From: Chrysophaeum taylorii
Taxonomy: Eukaryota > Sar > Pelagophyceae > Pelagomonadales > Pelagomonadaceae
Reading direction: 5' to 3'
DNA: 41,183 nucleotides
Assembly: GCA_029834535.1 (NCBI GenBank)
Contig: JAQMWT010000107.1
Coordinates: 1-41,183, forward strand
Shown one piece after another: positions 9,561 through 19,677 of the stretch. Each line of letters opens with the position of its first letter. The stretch's first letter is position 1. The notes beneath the pieces were generated by a model. The model was not told the DNA's origin and ran no database searches. It saw only the letters and a list, made by a program, of their open reading frames with translations. Position numbers and translations under genes: made by a program.

Positions 9561-9779
9561 AACCCTCGAACCACGCTTATTTAGTGTTCCAAGAGCTTCC
9601 CCGACCTGTTGATGACCAGGGAATTCCTGCCTCCGGATGTCACTTAATATTGTCGTTCGTCACGACCGAACTGCCGGAAGACGAGGAAGAATATCCCGAA
9701 AAGGATCCGATGAGATTGGCTACGTCTCGCGCTACGAGACAACGTCGGAAGAACCGTGTGCGCGATGAGCCCCAGGTCT

Positions 9780-11053
9780 TCAAGGACGCAGCCGCTTACA
9801 AGGATTATATTGATAAAATTCCGGATAATATGACGCTCGCTGAGATCGCACGCGAGCAAGAATCTGATGCTACTTGCGAGGATATTCGCTACCGAATGGC
9901 CCAAGGTCAGACGCCGCGACGTTACCGAGCGAACGAACGACATGAAGTTGTGAAAGACATTCTTTACCGCATTTCTGCTGATTTGTACCCGATGATTGTG
10001 GCCCCTGCCACGTTGCGCAAGCGCATTATTCGACTCTACCATGACACTCCGGTTAACGGTGGTCATATGGGACGTCACAGTACTGTCCAGGCTATCCAGG
10101 AACGATTTTGGTGGCCCCACATGTCGAACGAAGTCGGAGTCTTCATTGCTGAATGTTTAGTTTGCCAGAAAGCTCGTACGCCTGAGCCGAAACGAGCTGG
10201 ACTCTTGCAACAGCCTGTCTACGATGGTGATGGCGCTGTTCTATGCATGGATTTATTTGGGCCCTTGCCCAGCGCTGGTCCCGAGACGTATCTTCTCGTG
10301 TTTTTTTATCCGTTCTCGCACTTCTTGATGTTGGATGTTTCGAACGATAAGACTGCTGAGTCCGCTCTTGAGTCTTTTGTCATTAACATCCTCGTCTAGG
10401 GCTACTTGCCCCAGATGATTCGTACCGACAACGGTAAAGAGTTCGTGAACAAGTTGATGCGCGAGTTTTGCCATCTCTTCAACATGCGATACCAAACTAC
10501 GATTCCCTATCATGCCCAGTCGAACCCGGCTGAACGTGTGAACCGATTTATCAAGGCCTTCCTCCGTGCCTGCCTTCAGGGCCGGAACATCACGGATTGG
10601 CCCGACTTTGCCCACTATATTGCGTTTTGCTACAACCGCAAGTTTATTCCAGGCACGCAGATTTCTCCCTTTATGCTACGCCTGAACCGTCAGCTGATCT
10701 TGCCGGCCGATTATACGCTTATGGACTTCGATACCCGACTGTTGCCGAAGACTCGCTCCGACGCAGTCGCTGAGACTCGTGAACGATTGAAGTACTATAC
10801 GAAGATCGTCCGCGAAGCCCGTGATAAAGCTATGAAGAAACACCGATTGGCTTACAACGTCGATCATGTCGATGTTGAGTACAAGGAAGGATCGCATGTT
10901 TTGCTCTACATTCCTTTCCTTCAGAACAAGCTTCGACCGGAATGGCCAGGACCATTTATTATCAAGGAACGCCTTTTCCCGGTCACTTATAGGATTGAGT
11001 CTCTCGACTCTCCGCCCGAAGAACGACGTGTTCATGTTACAGTCAGATCACGC
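9780..11053 (+). pseudogene. pol: Element A integrase
   Basis: HHCC zinc domain: YHDTPVNGGHMGRHST and CLVCQKAR. The DDE core retains all three acids, in MDLFGPL, IRTDNGKEF and NPAERVNRF. A TAG at 10397-10399 interrupts the frame, which then resumes unchanged; copy C at 30745 has a sense codon there. The C-terminal beta-barrel-like part (VLLYIPFLQNKLRPEWPGPF, then a Lys/Glu strand) matches the usual gypsy GPF/Y module. The frame shifts near 11040, where copy C reads straight through. Role: integration of cDNA. Confidence 0.85.
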
Positions 11054-11544
11054 CTGTGATGGTACCACCGATCGTTGATCAAGCCATCCGCAAACCCGAA
11101 GAAACCTTCCGTGATGATTATCAGCACGGTAAGTTTGTTGTTTTCCGGATTCCTGACCGGAAGCGCTCTGATTGGCGCAAGAAGATTTATGTTGCTGAAA
11201 TTTACGAGCCTTACGATTACCAGAATGATCGTGCTGCTCTACATTTCTATTCCGATTTGGGTCCGAACGATGATGTCGCTTATTTCAAGCCGACCTCTCA
11301 CCTTTCGAACCGCGAGCTCAAGCCTGAGTTCAGGGACGCTGACGGTCGCAGTTTAACCGACAAGTCCAAGATCTCATCCAGCACAACTCCTTGTGTCACG
11401 GATTTCGCTCCGCACGAGATTGATGTGTTGGTCCCCAAGTTTACTTTACGCAGTGGTCGAGTTCCTGAGCCGATCGTCACCCGCGTTTACAAGAAGATTC
11501 GTTCACGAGATGCTCGTAAGGCGAAGCCGCGCTCTTCGCGATAG
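11045..11544 (+). pseudogene. pol: Element A integrase C-terminal tail
   Basis: About 160 codons continuing integrase after the frameshift; in copy C (31700-32175) the two are contiguous in one frame. Contains WRKKIYVAEIYEPYDY, then ALHFYSDLGPNDDVAYFKP, a pattern of short strands with aromatic residues reminiscent of chromo- or Tudor-like barrels, and a basic end (RDARKAKPRSSR). A classical chromodomain signature is not present. It may steer integration through chromatin, which is inference from position. Confidence 0.6.
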
Positions 11545-11574
11545 CCGCTCGCTGGGGCAGCTCGAATTCTTACC

Positions 11575-11581
11575 AGGGGAG
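11575..11581 (+). other. Polypurine tract of element A
   Basis: AGGGGAG lies three bases before the 3' LTR start. Copy C has GGGGGAG in the same position (32210-32216), so the site is conserved. Confidence 0.7.
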
Positions 11582-11584
11582 TCC

Positions 11585-11921
11585 TGTGGCGGCAACTCCC
11601 GCCTCCTAAGGCTTACCCCTCATTTAGGTCCCCCCCCTTATCAGGGGCACCCTACTCCGTTCTGATGATGTCAGTTTTCTCTATGACATCATCTTCCTTT
11701 TCCGTGACATGTGTCACCCTGGTTTCTGTGATTCGATAATATCTTAATCATAAAGCAACAGCCGACGCTCAAGTTGCGAGTACCAGGCACGGAAGTTGTT
11801 TGTGGTTGTGTGGCGAGAGAACGGCCTTCCTCGTCCAGTGACTCCATCAAGAGCACGGACGCGAGCGGCGAGCCTAGATTCTAAGGTGAGCCAGGTAGGC
11901 ACAATTTCCTGTAACGCCACA
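11585..11921 (+). repeat. 3' LTR of element A
   Basis: 337 bp, TGTGGCGGCAAC...TAACGCCACA, with perfect 7-bp terminal inverted repeats. The bZIP-site-like inverted repeat of the 5' LTR is preserved exactly (11664-11673 and 11684-11693). Confidence 0.92.
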
Positions 11922-12038
11922 GGCTCTAATTTGATTGAGTGAATTAACTTTCTGACACTGAGCGCGAAACCCTTGCTAAAATCGAAAAGCACCAGGCTCG
12001 ATTCCAACTCGAGCCTTATAGCTGTTTTTTTGAGGTTG

Positions 12039-12070
12039 GGACGCGCTTAGGCGCGTCCGAGGCGGTCTAG
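12039..12070 (+). other. Possible Helitron 3' terminus
   Basis: An 8-bp hairpin GGACGCGC-TTAG-GCGCGTCC (12039-12058) is followed 8 bases later by CTAG (12067-12070). A short GC hairpin about 10 nt before a terminal CTRR is the Helitron 3' signature. A T does not follow the CTAG (the next base is G), and no partner end was found, so this is tentative. The rest of 11922-12342 holds no recognised gene. Confidence 0.3.
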
Positions 12071-12342
12071 GACGATGGTGGGGCCCCGGCGGCCGTTCAG
12101 ATCTTGCCTGATACGGTCACCGGGCTGCCCGATGCAGTGGGCTCGCAGAATCGGTCAACGAAACCAGGCGAGCTTCGCGTACGCCGGTTCAACCTCCGCT
12201 AAGGAGAGTGTTGCTGCTGCGTGGCTGTGCTACCGGATGATCCGGGCAAGGCGATTGACCTGGAACGAGTGCCCGGCATCGAGGGTGACCTGGCCCTTCA
12301 ATTCTTCGTCTGCAGTAAGCGCTGCCGCAACGACTTTGCCCC

Positions 12343-13167
12343 ATGGCACGCCGACTTCCGGCCGTGCTCGAGATCAAGAAATGCATATCGGCAGCGTCGA
12401 CGACGTGCTTGAAGACGGAAATCCGGCCCGGCGATCGAGTCGAGGCGATAGGCAACCTTTTGGCGGGCGTCAGAGTCTACGCTGATGCGGCTACCGTCCA
12501 CAGGCTCCACTATGACGCGGCAACGAGCTCGGTCACTCTCACGGTCAAGGGCGTCTCCAACGGCACCATCAAGGTGGGCTTGAGCGGCGTCCGCGCAGCG
12601 TCGGACAAGGAGAACGCCGTCGCCAGTCGCGCTCGATCGACCGCTTCGCACCGGCGGCCGCCTGCGCTGCAGCCAGCACAGTCGCAGTCGCAGTCGCCTG
12701 AGTTGCGGGGGCAGTTGGTGGTGGAACGGCTCAAGGTCCAGCAGCTCGAGGCAGCAATGGCGTCCCAGCGACACCGTGCCGCCGCGGCCGAGCGTGCCGT
12801 TATGGTGGCAAACGAAGAGGCCTTCGAGGCCGAGGTCGAGAAGGCCGAGGCCATGGAGGCTGCGGCAGCTGTCGCTGCCCGAGCTGATGCCGAGGCCCGG
12901 GAGGCGGCCCGTCGAGAGCAACAACTCAAGGTCCAGCGTCAGCGGAGCGAGGAGGCTGTGGCGTTGAAGCGGAAGCGCGCTCTGCAGGCGGTGGCTGAAG
13001 AGAAGCAGGCGGCGGCCGACGCCCGCGCCGAAGTGGCCGACGCCCGCGCTGAAGTGAAGCGACGGCTCGTTGCCAGTGGTCATGAGCATGTCGAGCTTCT
13101 GCGCATTCTCGCGCCTGTGCGGTGCCCTCTGGCGTCTCGGCTCGGCCATCGGCACCGCCGCAGCTAG
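12343..13167 (+). CDS. Coiled-coil ORF of unknown function (gene Y)
   Basis: 274 codons from ATG 12343. The N-terminal about 90 residues look folded (LEIKKCISAASTTCLKTEI, then short hydrophobic strands). From about residue 115 to 240 it is an almost pure Ala/Glu/Arg/Lys coil, EKAEAMEAAAAVAARADAEA and similar. Around 13110 the sensible frame appears to move to one that ends at 13414 with a Ser-rich tail (NAPLARSETFGFKKAKSSS). No family recognised. It precedes the transposase-like gene X in the same orientation and could be its partner or a separate gene. Codon third positions are C/G-rich throughout. Confidence 0.45.
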   Translation: MARRLPAVLEIKKCISAASTTCLKTEIRPGDRVEAIGNLLAGVRVYADAATVHRLHYDAATSSVTLTVKGVSNGTIKVGLSGVRAASDKENAVASRARSTASHRRPPALQPAQSQSQSPELRGQLVVERLKVQQLEAAMASQRHRAAAAERAVMVANEEAFEAEVEKAEAMEAAAAVAARADAEAREAARREQQLKVQRQRSEEAVALKRKRALQAVAEEKQAAADARAEVADARAEVKRRLVASGHEHVELLRILAPVRCPLASRLGHRHRRS

Positions 13168-13464
13168 CGGCCATTGGGTTGCTGCCTCCCATGTCCCGAG
13201 CCTCGTCGACTGGCGCCAGCACGAATGGGCCTTCAAAGACAGCCTCGTCTCAGGACCCCGCCAAAATCACCACCACCGAGTACGTCCTCGCGAATCGACA
13301 GTGCCGAGAGGCAACGTGCCGAGTTCTTCGTCGTCGTCGACTTCAGCTAACGCGCCGTTGGCGCGTTCCGAGACTTTTGGTTTTAAGAAGGCGAAATCGT
13401 CAAGCCCTACCTGAAGTATACAATGTATACAAACTATGTATGTATGTAGGTAGTGTTAAGAAAG

Positions 13465-14049
13465 ACGTAGGTTGGCACCTATTCGCCTCCCGGGCGGGCC
13501 GGTTGGCAGCCGGAACGTTCGCAGTGGGACGGTGTATGGCCGGGGGGCGAAGACGGAAGGTTATCGACGAGTTGGTTGTCAGTCACATCGCGGTCTATTT
13601 TCCATTGGTTTCCTCCATAGCTTTAGACTGCAGCAGAGAGAATATGCAACCTTCCCATGCGACTATACCCGCATTCTCGTTTGGGATACAACCATTTACT
13701 TCATGTCAGATGTTTACGCTCATAGTACCGCCACGTCAGGTGCCTGGGGGGCTGGAAGTGGCCTTTGTATTCCAGAGGCGAAGGGAACAAGCAAAGTTGT
13801 AGCTTCGTCTCGTCGTGATCAGATAGGCGCAATGAGCTTGTGCGCGTGATCGTGGTGCGCTTACCTGTGTCTTCATGATGTACGTGTGTGTCCTGCGGTG
13901 GTGCTTCGGTCGCATGGCGATTGATGGTCACTCTCCGCCGACCGACCTTTCGGCGCTCCTCGTCTACAGGCCCGTGATTCCGGACTGGCTCCTGTCGGTC
14001 CGGCCTGGCTCCCATGCTCGGGAGAGGTCTGAAGTTAGTTAGTTAGTTA
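13465..14049 (+). mobile_element. TTAG-tailed retroposon, copy 1
   Basis: Flanked by the direct repeat GTTAAGAAAG (13455-13464 and 14050-14059). Ends in GAAG followed by repeated TTAG units, a simple-repeat tail typical of LINE-mobilised sequences. The first about 65 bp (from GCCTCCCGGGC) and the last about 75 bp (GGTCCGGCCTGG...GGGAGAGG) match the element at 30303. The middle, 13560-13960, is not shared and may be an insertion or a different module. No RT domain is seen. Confidence 0.6.
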
Positions 14050-14163
14050 GTTAAGAAAGGCACAAGGCGAATTTGGCAGCCAGTCGCCTAGGGTTTAAGA
14101 AACGAAGGCGGCAGGTGCCTTATTTGCAGTATCTTACTTTCGGAATCCCCCTGTACAACCGAC

Positions 14164-15226
14164 GTGAACAAGCTTATCCAGGCGGCATCGAAGGGCTTCG
14201 GCGAGGGCGTCGGTCGGTACGGCAAATCGTTTGGCAGTCAACTGCGAGCCTTCTTGGAGAAGGAGGAACCTCGGGAACTGTACTTGACGCTCGACCGAAC
14301 CGACAAGGGGACGCGCCAAGATGCATGCACCGAGGCTCATTGGGTCCCGTTCGCCAACCTCCCGCTCATTCTCGATCATCTCGACGATGCTTCTTACGCT
14401 GATGCCTGCGTGCTCCGAGACAATCTCTTCGCCACGCAGCGCCGAAATCGAGGCTGCGTTATGGGCCAGGGCTACTATTCTCGACAAATTCACTGTGCCT
14501 CTTCGGTTCTTTGCCGCATCCAACGATCTCGACGGCTGGTCTGTGCTGCAGATGGCGTCTGTCGTCGAACGTGCGCGTGGTTTGTTCGAGCGACTTAGCA
14601 CCGAGCCAGCAGTGGTTGCCACGGCGAATCTCGAGGCCTTTGACAGGTCGATCAAGCAGTACGACGCATTTCTGAATGTCCGGGCCAACTCAACTCGCAA
14701 GTCAGTGGACGGGACCTTGATGCTACGTGACGTCGACATCGTTTGCCACCGTCGGTATTCACCTGCCCACGACAGAGACGCATGGGCATTGATACTGCAG
14801 CTGCTCGAAGAGTGGGGGCGCGGAATGGCCAGCACACTCCAAAATGGCCAGGGGGCGCGGTACATTGGCAACGGAGACCTCGCCGTCTCCCAACAGACTT
14901 CGGCGATGCAAACGGCGTTTGCGGGTACGTATCGACACACGAATCGACAGGAATCGGAGTTCGGTATGATGAAGTATTACCGGAGCGTCTACCCAAATAC
15001 GGCTCCGGAGAATAATGCTAGCGTTGTTGCGTGCCGAAAAGATGACATTTTCGATCGGCAGGCCGATGCGCATGCCGTCAAGCGTCAGCGCCGAGCCACC
15101 GCCGCTGCCGAAGGAACACACTGAGATGGTAGTGGTGGAAGGAAATCCGCCCCCGGTCGTCTCGACCAGCACGACGACAAGACTGTGACGGCCTTGATTG
15201 AAGCAGCGCGAATAGGGCGGCCGGAC
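14164..15226 (+). pseudogene. Transposase-like gene X, 5' part
   Basis: The frame from GTG 14164 (VNKLIQAASKGFGEGVGRYG) shifts near 14440 into the frame ending at a TGA (15122-15124). That frame then continues in phase up to the insertion at 15227 (DDKTVTALIEAARIGRP). Key segment: TYRHTNRQESEFGMMKYYRS followed by a PN-rich loop, which has the 'E-x-x-F/FG' block seen near the end of several eukaryotic DDE transposase-like proteins encoded by DNA transposons. The N-terminal start is not visible. Interrupted by element D. The product is probably not functional. A precise superfamily cannot be assigned by eye. Confidence 0.5.
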
Positions 15227-15442
15227 TAGAGGTGGAAAATTTCATTTCGCCATGACCCCCCCCCCCCCTCTCTCTCTCTCTCCCTCTATCGCTAACACAC
15301 TACGTACACGCTCAAGAAGCCCCGTCACCGGACACTGTCAAATGCTGTCCCTGCGTCGAAGGAGACAGAGCGCACAGAGGACAAGCACTTCTGCCACTGC
15401 GACAAGGACTCCGCCCAGGTGACATCACAGTTTCTGTCTCTA
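15227..15442 (+). repeat. Left LTR of element D
   Basis: 216 bp. Contains a C14 run and a (TC)n tract near 15256-15290. The distal part keeps an open frame (DKHFCHCDKDSAQVTS). Confidence 0.8.
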
Positions 15443-15618
15443 GGTTTGGGCCCTTTTCACAGTCGCGGAGTTCTATAATCTCGCGTTACTCGGAGACAAT
15501 CGCACTAGTTCGACGTCCCGACCTCGACAGGCCATCGAAGTTCACTTCGACGCCACCCCCCCCCAACTCAAGTCAAGACCCACAGACCCCAACCGCGTCC
15601 AGCGACTCGCAGCGCAAG

Positions 15619-17584
15619 ATGTCGCGCAACCGAGACCACGATCCGCACCAGGCGATCGCGCCACTAGAAGACGATTTCGCCGCCGACCATGCCAGCGACG
15701 ACGCCCATACCAGCGACGACGCTGCACTCGACGATGATGAACTCGACGATGATGAACTCGACGAACTCGCCGCGAAAATCGCCATCCTCCGTGCCCGATT
15801 CGACGCCGACCGAACTCGACCGTCTAGCCGCTGCTCACGCCGCTGAGCGAGCTATGCTTCGGCAGCAGCTCCAGCAGCAGCTACATCAGCTACATACGCA
15901 GCTCCCGAACCAACTCGCCGCTCTTACCAGCGGAACCTCCCCTCCAGCCGCCGCAGCTCCTCTCGCTGTTGCCGCCGCTCCTGCTTCACCACCACAAGCC
16001 CCGACCCCTCCGGTCACACCACCACCAGCCCCGACCACTACGGTCACAACACCACGAGCTCCGACGACCCCGGTCACCGCACCGACCGTCCCGCTAGCTC
16101 CTCCAACTATAGCCGCCGCTTCTGCACCACCAACACCCCTGACCACTCCGGTCACACCACCAAAAGCCACGACCACCCCGGTCACCACACGGACAATCCC
16201 GATCGTCCCACCGACCGTCACCCCAACCACAACCCCCCCTTCCTCTGCCTCTCCAGGCGCCACAACATCACCTTGTTCGCTTTCATCACCACCGATGTCG
16301 AACACACCCCCACCACTTCACACCCAAGTCCCCATCTCCGACACCACTGCCATTATTACCCCGGTACATGGCACACTCCTTTCCGAAGACCAACGCCTCC
16401 ACCCGCGCAACTACGCCACGTATGGTTGTGACGGCCCCGGCACCTGTTCTGACGACATCACCCTTCCTCCTTCCTCTATGAACCCCGAAGTTCTCTACCA
16501 CGAATTGATCGCAACTCAAACCGCACTCGCCAGCGCCAACGCCCGCCTTGACGCCGAAGCCCGCGCTCACGACGAAACTAAGTCTGACCTCGCCACCGCA
16601 AAAGCTCATCTTTCCGCCCAAGAAGCCTCCTTCGCGATCCTCCACGAAACCCAACGAGCCCAGGATGCTGTTCTTCGGCAAATCCTCAACTCCCTTCCAC
16701 CGCCTATCCACCCGGATACTCCTCGTATCACCCCCCGCACCTACTCCATCTACGGTTACGACCCTGGTACACCCCCATGAACCGACACCAGATCCCAACC
16801 GGCACCACAGCCGCGAGTTGTTCCTTCACTTCCGACCCCTTTCGCTCCCACACCCACTGTCGCTCCGATTCTCCCTTCATACCCACGTTCCTCTTCTGAG
16901 GGCGTCCGCCCGCTAAACCTCTCTCACGACCCACCCCTCTTCAACTTGCCCTGCCCCGGACCCGGATCCCCGGACTCCTCACACCATCTCATTCCTCCCG
17001 CACACGACCCTCCTTTCACCAAGTCCCCTCCCGACCGCCATCCTTCGCCACCACCATGCCACCCACCTCCATCTTACGCCGACTCCCCACTCAAACATTC
17101 TCTGTTTCCACACAACGGACCCGGCCCCCTTACCACCTATACCCCTCCAGGCCTTCTTCTTGCCGAAACCACCCTCCACCACCTCACCACCCGCATCACC
17201 CACCCCCCATGATTCCACCTGTCGACCTTCAGCACCCTCAGCGCCGAAGACTCCACCGTCTACGACGAAGACTACCCCGACTATAACGCGCCTTTCCCCG
17301 ACACTTCCCCTGATTCCATGGACGACTCCGTCGCCCGCCACCAAGCCTACACCCAAGCTCTCCACGCCCGCAACATCTCCCGCTATTCTCCCCACCATTC
17401 ACTCCTTTCTTGGTCCAGAGCTCTCTCTCCCGAGTTCGCTCTGAGAGGGCGTAGAGGTAGAAAATTTCATTTTCGCCATGACCCCCACCCCCTCTCTCTC
17501 TATATCGCAAACACACTACGTACAAGCCCAAGAAGCCCGTCACATGAAACTGTAAAGTGCTGTCCCTGCGTCGAAGGAGACTGA
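15619..17584 (+). pseudogene. Element D gag-like Pro/Thr-rich ORF
   Basis: The ATG at 15619 has a purine at -3. The acidic N-terminus (DDDELDDDELDELAAKIA) shifts near 15810 to a frame with a Gln/His coil (LRQQLQQQLHQLHTQLPNQ), then a long low-complexity PVT-P region (about 15940-16300). A C-terminal coil follows (LIATQTALASANARLDAEA onward), bracketed by two YG-PGT motifs. After TGA 16778-16780 the same frame stays open, still Pro-rich, through a second TGA (17210-17212) to 17584, where it reads into the right LTR. Both TGAs follow CCA and could be former CGA Arg codons. The organisation resembles a gag (coil plus flexible linker) without enzymatic domains. Confidence 0.5.
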
Positions 17585-17657
17585 GCGCACAGCGGACAAG
17601 CACTTCTGCCACTGCGACAAGGACTCCGCCCAGGTGACATCAAATTTTCTGTCTCTA
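17452..17657 (+). repeat. Right LTR of element D
   Basis: 206 bp, about nine-tenths identical to the left LTR, with a much shorter C/TC tract. Confidence 0.8.
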
Positions 17658-18678
17658 CGGACTTCACGGCGAGAGCCGACGCTCGTCACCAAGCAGCGAT
17701 CGATCAGCACCGTGCGCGAAATGCCGGAACGATCGCAGCGGCTCGATCGAGCCGCAAACGACACGACGAGGGCCATAGATGCCATCGTGAAGATGCCCCT
17801 TGTCAGCAACCAGGAGCTGGAGGGACAAACCACGCTCGCAGAGTTGGAAAGAACGCTCGACGCCGAACTCGCCAAGCTCCGTAGCAACAGTGGTCGATGC
17901 AAGATGCTCGTCAGCAACATAGTAAGAGTACGCTACACCCACGGCATGGGCATGGGTGACCTCAAGCCCAAGTCCTTCACTTCGACAAAGGACGCACTGG
18001 TCGGCCAGTCTGGTTCATAAGCAAATGTTGCCTTTATAACCAAGCATCTCAGGCAGATCTATCGCAAGATCAAAATGGAGAGGCGGGCGTTGACGGACGA
18101 GCCTGTTGTTCCGCAGCGACGACCGCCGCCGGTGCTTGGTACGGCAACACAAGAGCGCAGGGCCCTGGACGCTCGGCGCCTTGTGAGCGACGCTGAGCTC
18201 AAAGAAAAAGCCGGAGCTGCTTTGGCCACAAAGCGAGCAAAGCGCATGCGAGTGGCAAAGGCACGCATTGGATACCAGGCGAGATTGAGGCCGTCTCGGA
18301 TGCGAATTCAAAGGATGGCCGCAGAAACTTGGGACTGGGTGGATATTCATCGGCTACGACGACGGCTCCTCCGGTTGGCTCAAAGCAAATCGTCCGACGT
18401 TTTTTCGAGGCACCAAACCTGGCTCCTGGCGCTTCGAGCTCGACACCAACGAACACGACGAGGATGTGGATGAAACGGCGGGAGGCACCTTTTTTCTAAG
18501 AGGACATGGGCGTTTTCTTTCACCGACGAGCTCGCCGATTGACGGGCCGACTGTCGCCAACGGCCAACCAGCCGCCCAGTTGGTCGACTTCACACCGTGT
18601 GCTGGTCAGGAGTTCTTCGGAGGAACCACATTGTCGAGTGGGTTCGCTTTCGTGCGTTTTACCTGGATTTCCACATAA
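17658..18678 (+). pseudogene. Transposase-like gene X, 3' part
   Basis: Continues gene X directly after the duplicated CGGAC (DFTARADARHQAAIDQH). It shifts near 17740 into a frame with VSNQELEGQTTLAELERTL and HGMGMGDLKPKSFTSTKD, meets a TAA at 18018-18020 and resumes in phase (FITKHLRQIYRKIKMERRAL). After two more shifts (near 18270 and 18330) it ends with a compact domain, WIFIGYDDGSSGWLKANRP, to TAA 18676-18678. The last block has the feel of a small SH3- or Tudor-like fold. Decayed remnant. Confidence 0.45.
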
Positions 18679-18725
18679 ACTCGAGCAGCCGGTTCCTGCT
18701 CACGCTCATCAGCGGGGCTCTAGGA

Positions 18726-18731
18726 AATAAA
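18726..18731 (+). promoter_or_regulatory. Candidate poly(A) signal after gene X
   Basis: AATAAA about 48 bp past the last gene X stop codon. Confidence 0.35.
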
Positions 18732-19352
18732 GCAGCATAGAAGCACGAGTGCGGGAGCTACGAGGGTGGCCTCCGGAGCAAAGTGGCCAGTTGGAAGCCC
18801 CTTTCGCCGTCTATCGACTTTCCCCGGGCATTCAGTGGCAGGGGGGGCTGCGCGCGTAACCACCTGGTTCCTTAACCCCCCCTAATGACGGATGTAGAGA
18901 CTAAAGCGTGCTCTAGGGTAATTGTTTGCATCGTGCGTCCTTTATCCTTATTTCATCCCGTTCTTCAGAAAAAATTTCTCTCTCCAAGGCCTCGTGACGT
19001 CATGCGCCCATCAGTCTGCAAAAAAACTCAAAACCTTCGGCCTTCGGCCAACCCTATAAGCGTTCGGCGACGAGCTTCCTTCAAAGGTCCCGTAGGTCCC
19101 GTCGGTCCCATCATACCAGCACCTTGGTCGTATTCGCCCTGGGTGTCCCCGAGCAAGAAACGCGACGCGGCGAGGTGGAAATCGGTTGACACGGCTGTTT
19201 ATTGTGAGCGACGAAACTCTCATTCGGCACGTTCTGGCGCGCAGCGTCGCCCCCAGGGGCCTGTATAGAGCTTCACGCACAATAAGTCATCGGCACATAC
19301 CACCGAGGGCCTGGACGGCGGCGCGTTCTATAGAGACTTGTATTTTGGTTGC
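18732..19352. other. Gene-free stretch
   Basis: No supported gene. It holds a G7/C7 hairpin (about 18840-18885) and short CTTCGGC and GGTCCCGT direct repeats near 19038 and 19087. Confidence 0.4.
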
Positions 19353-19677
19353 TGTGGCGGCAACTCTTGCTCCCTAAGTCTTACCCCACTTCTCGAGGCT
19401 TTACGCCCGATCGACGGGCCGCCTATCCCCATTTTCCGTATGATGTCAAGTGATGTCAGTCGTACACAACATCATACTGTTTTCTCTGTCAAGAGTATCT
19501 TGTTATCATAAAGCAACTAGCCAGCCTCAAGTTGAGAGGATTGGCGAGCGTGAACAAGTGTTGTCGTGACGCGAAGCCGACCCCCAAGCCCGAGCCTACC
19601 TTGAGTGTAGAGGCCTCCGGCGTATCGGTGAGTACCCCCAGCGTCTGAAGGTCGGGAACGTTTTTAGAGCCGCCACA
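19353..19677 (+). repeat. Gypsy-family LTR (L3)
   Basis: 325 bp, TGTGGCGGCAAC...GCCGCCACA, the same ends as element A's LTRs. Shares the CATAAAGCAAC and CAAGTTG..GAGG blocks with them. It carries an imperfect version of the inverted repeat (GTATGATGT / ACATCATAC). Confidence 0.88.

Larger units (their letters stand above)
1275..11921 (+). mobile_element. Element A: Ty3/gypsy-type LTR retrotransposon carrying a DNA methyltransferase
   Basis: A 10.6-kb element bounded by two similar LTRs (1275-1588, 11585-11921). Domain order is gag, zinc/RS nucleocapsid, protease-like, C5-cytosine methyltransferase, RT, RNase H, integrase, tail. RT before integrase is the Ty3/gypsy order. The PBS follows the 5' LTR and a purine tract precedes the 3' LTR. 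LTR ends TGTGGCG...CGCCACA form a perfect 7-bp inverted repeat in the 3' copy; the first bases of the 5' copy are degraded. No clean TSD is seen: CTCTAAT occurs at 1257-1263 and 11924-11930 but does not abut the 5' LTR. Frameshifts (near 2020, 2620, 4770, 5815, 7800, 7930, 8900, 11040) and stops (2202 TAA, 3562 TAA, 6386 TAG, 8969 TGA, 10397 TAG) make it inactive. Confidence 0.93.
15227..17657 (+). mobile_element. Element D: short LTR retroelement with TA...TA ends
   Basis: Two direct repeats, 15227-15442 and 17452-17657, bracket a 2-kb interior. Each begins TAGAG and ends CTCTA, a 5-bp terminal inverted repeat. The target is duplicated perfectly: CGGAC at 15222-15226 and 17658-17662, and gene X's frame resumes after it. 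The interior carries a gag-like Pro/Thr-rich ORF but no protease, RT or integrase, so it is non-autonomous. A purine tract (CTGAGAGGG) precedes the right LTR. The ends are not the usual TG...CA. Confidence 0.8.

Noticed and set aside
15256..15290. Poly-C/TC tract as a stand-alone regulatory element
   Set aside because: It lies inside the LTR of element D and is much shortened in the other LT copy; simple microsatellite variation.
18840..18890. G7/C7 hairpin followed by CTAA as a Helitron 3' end
   Set aside because: The CTAA overlaps the stem, the loop is too long, and there is no partner.
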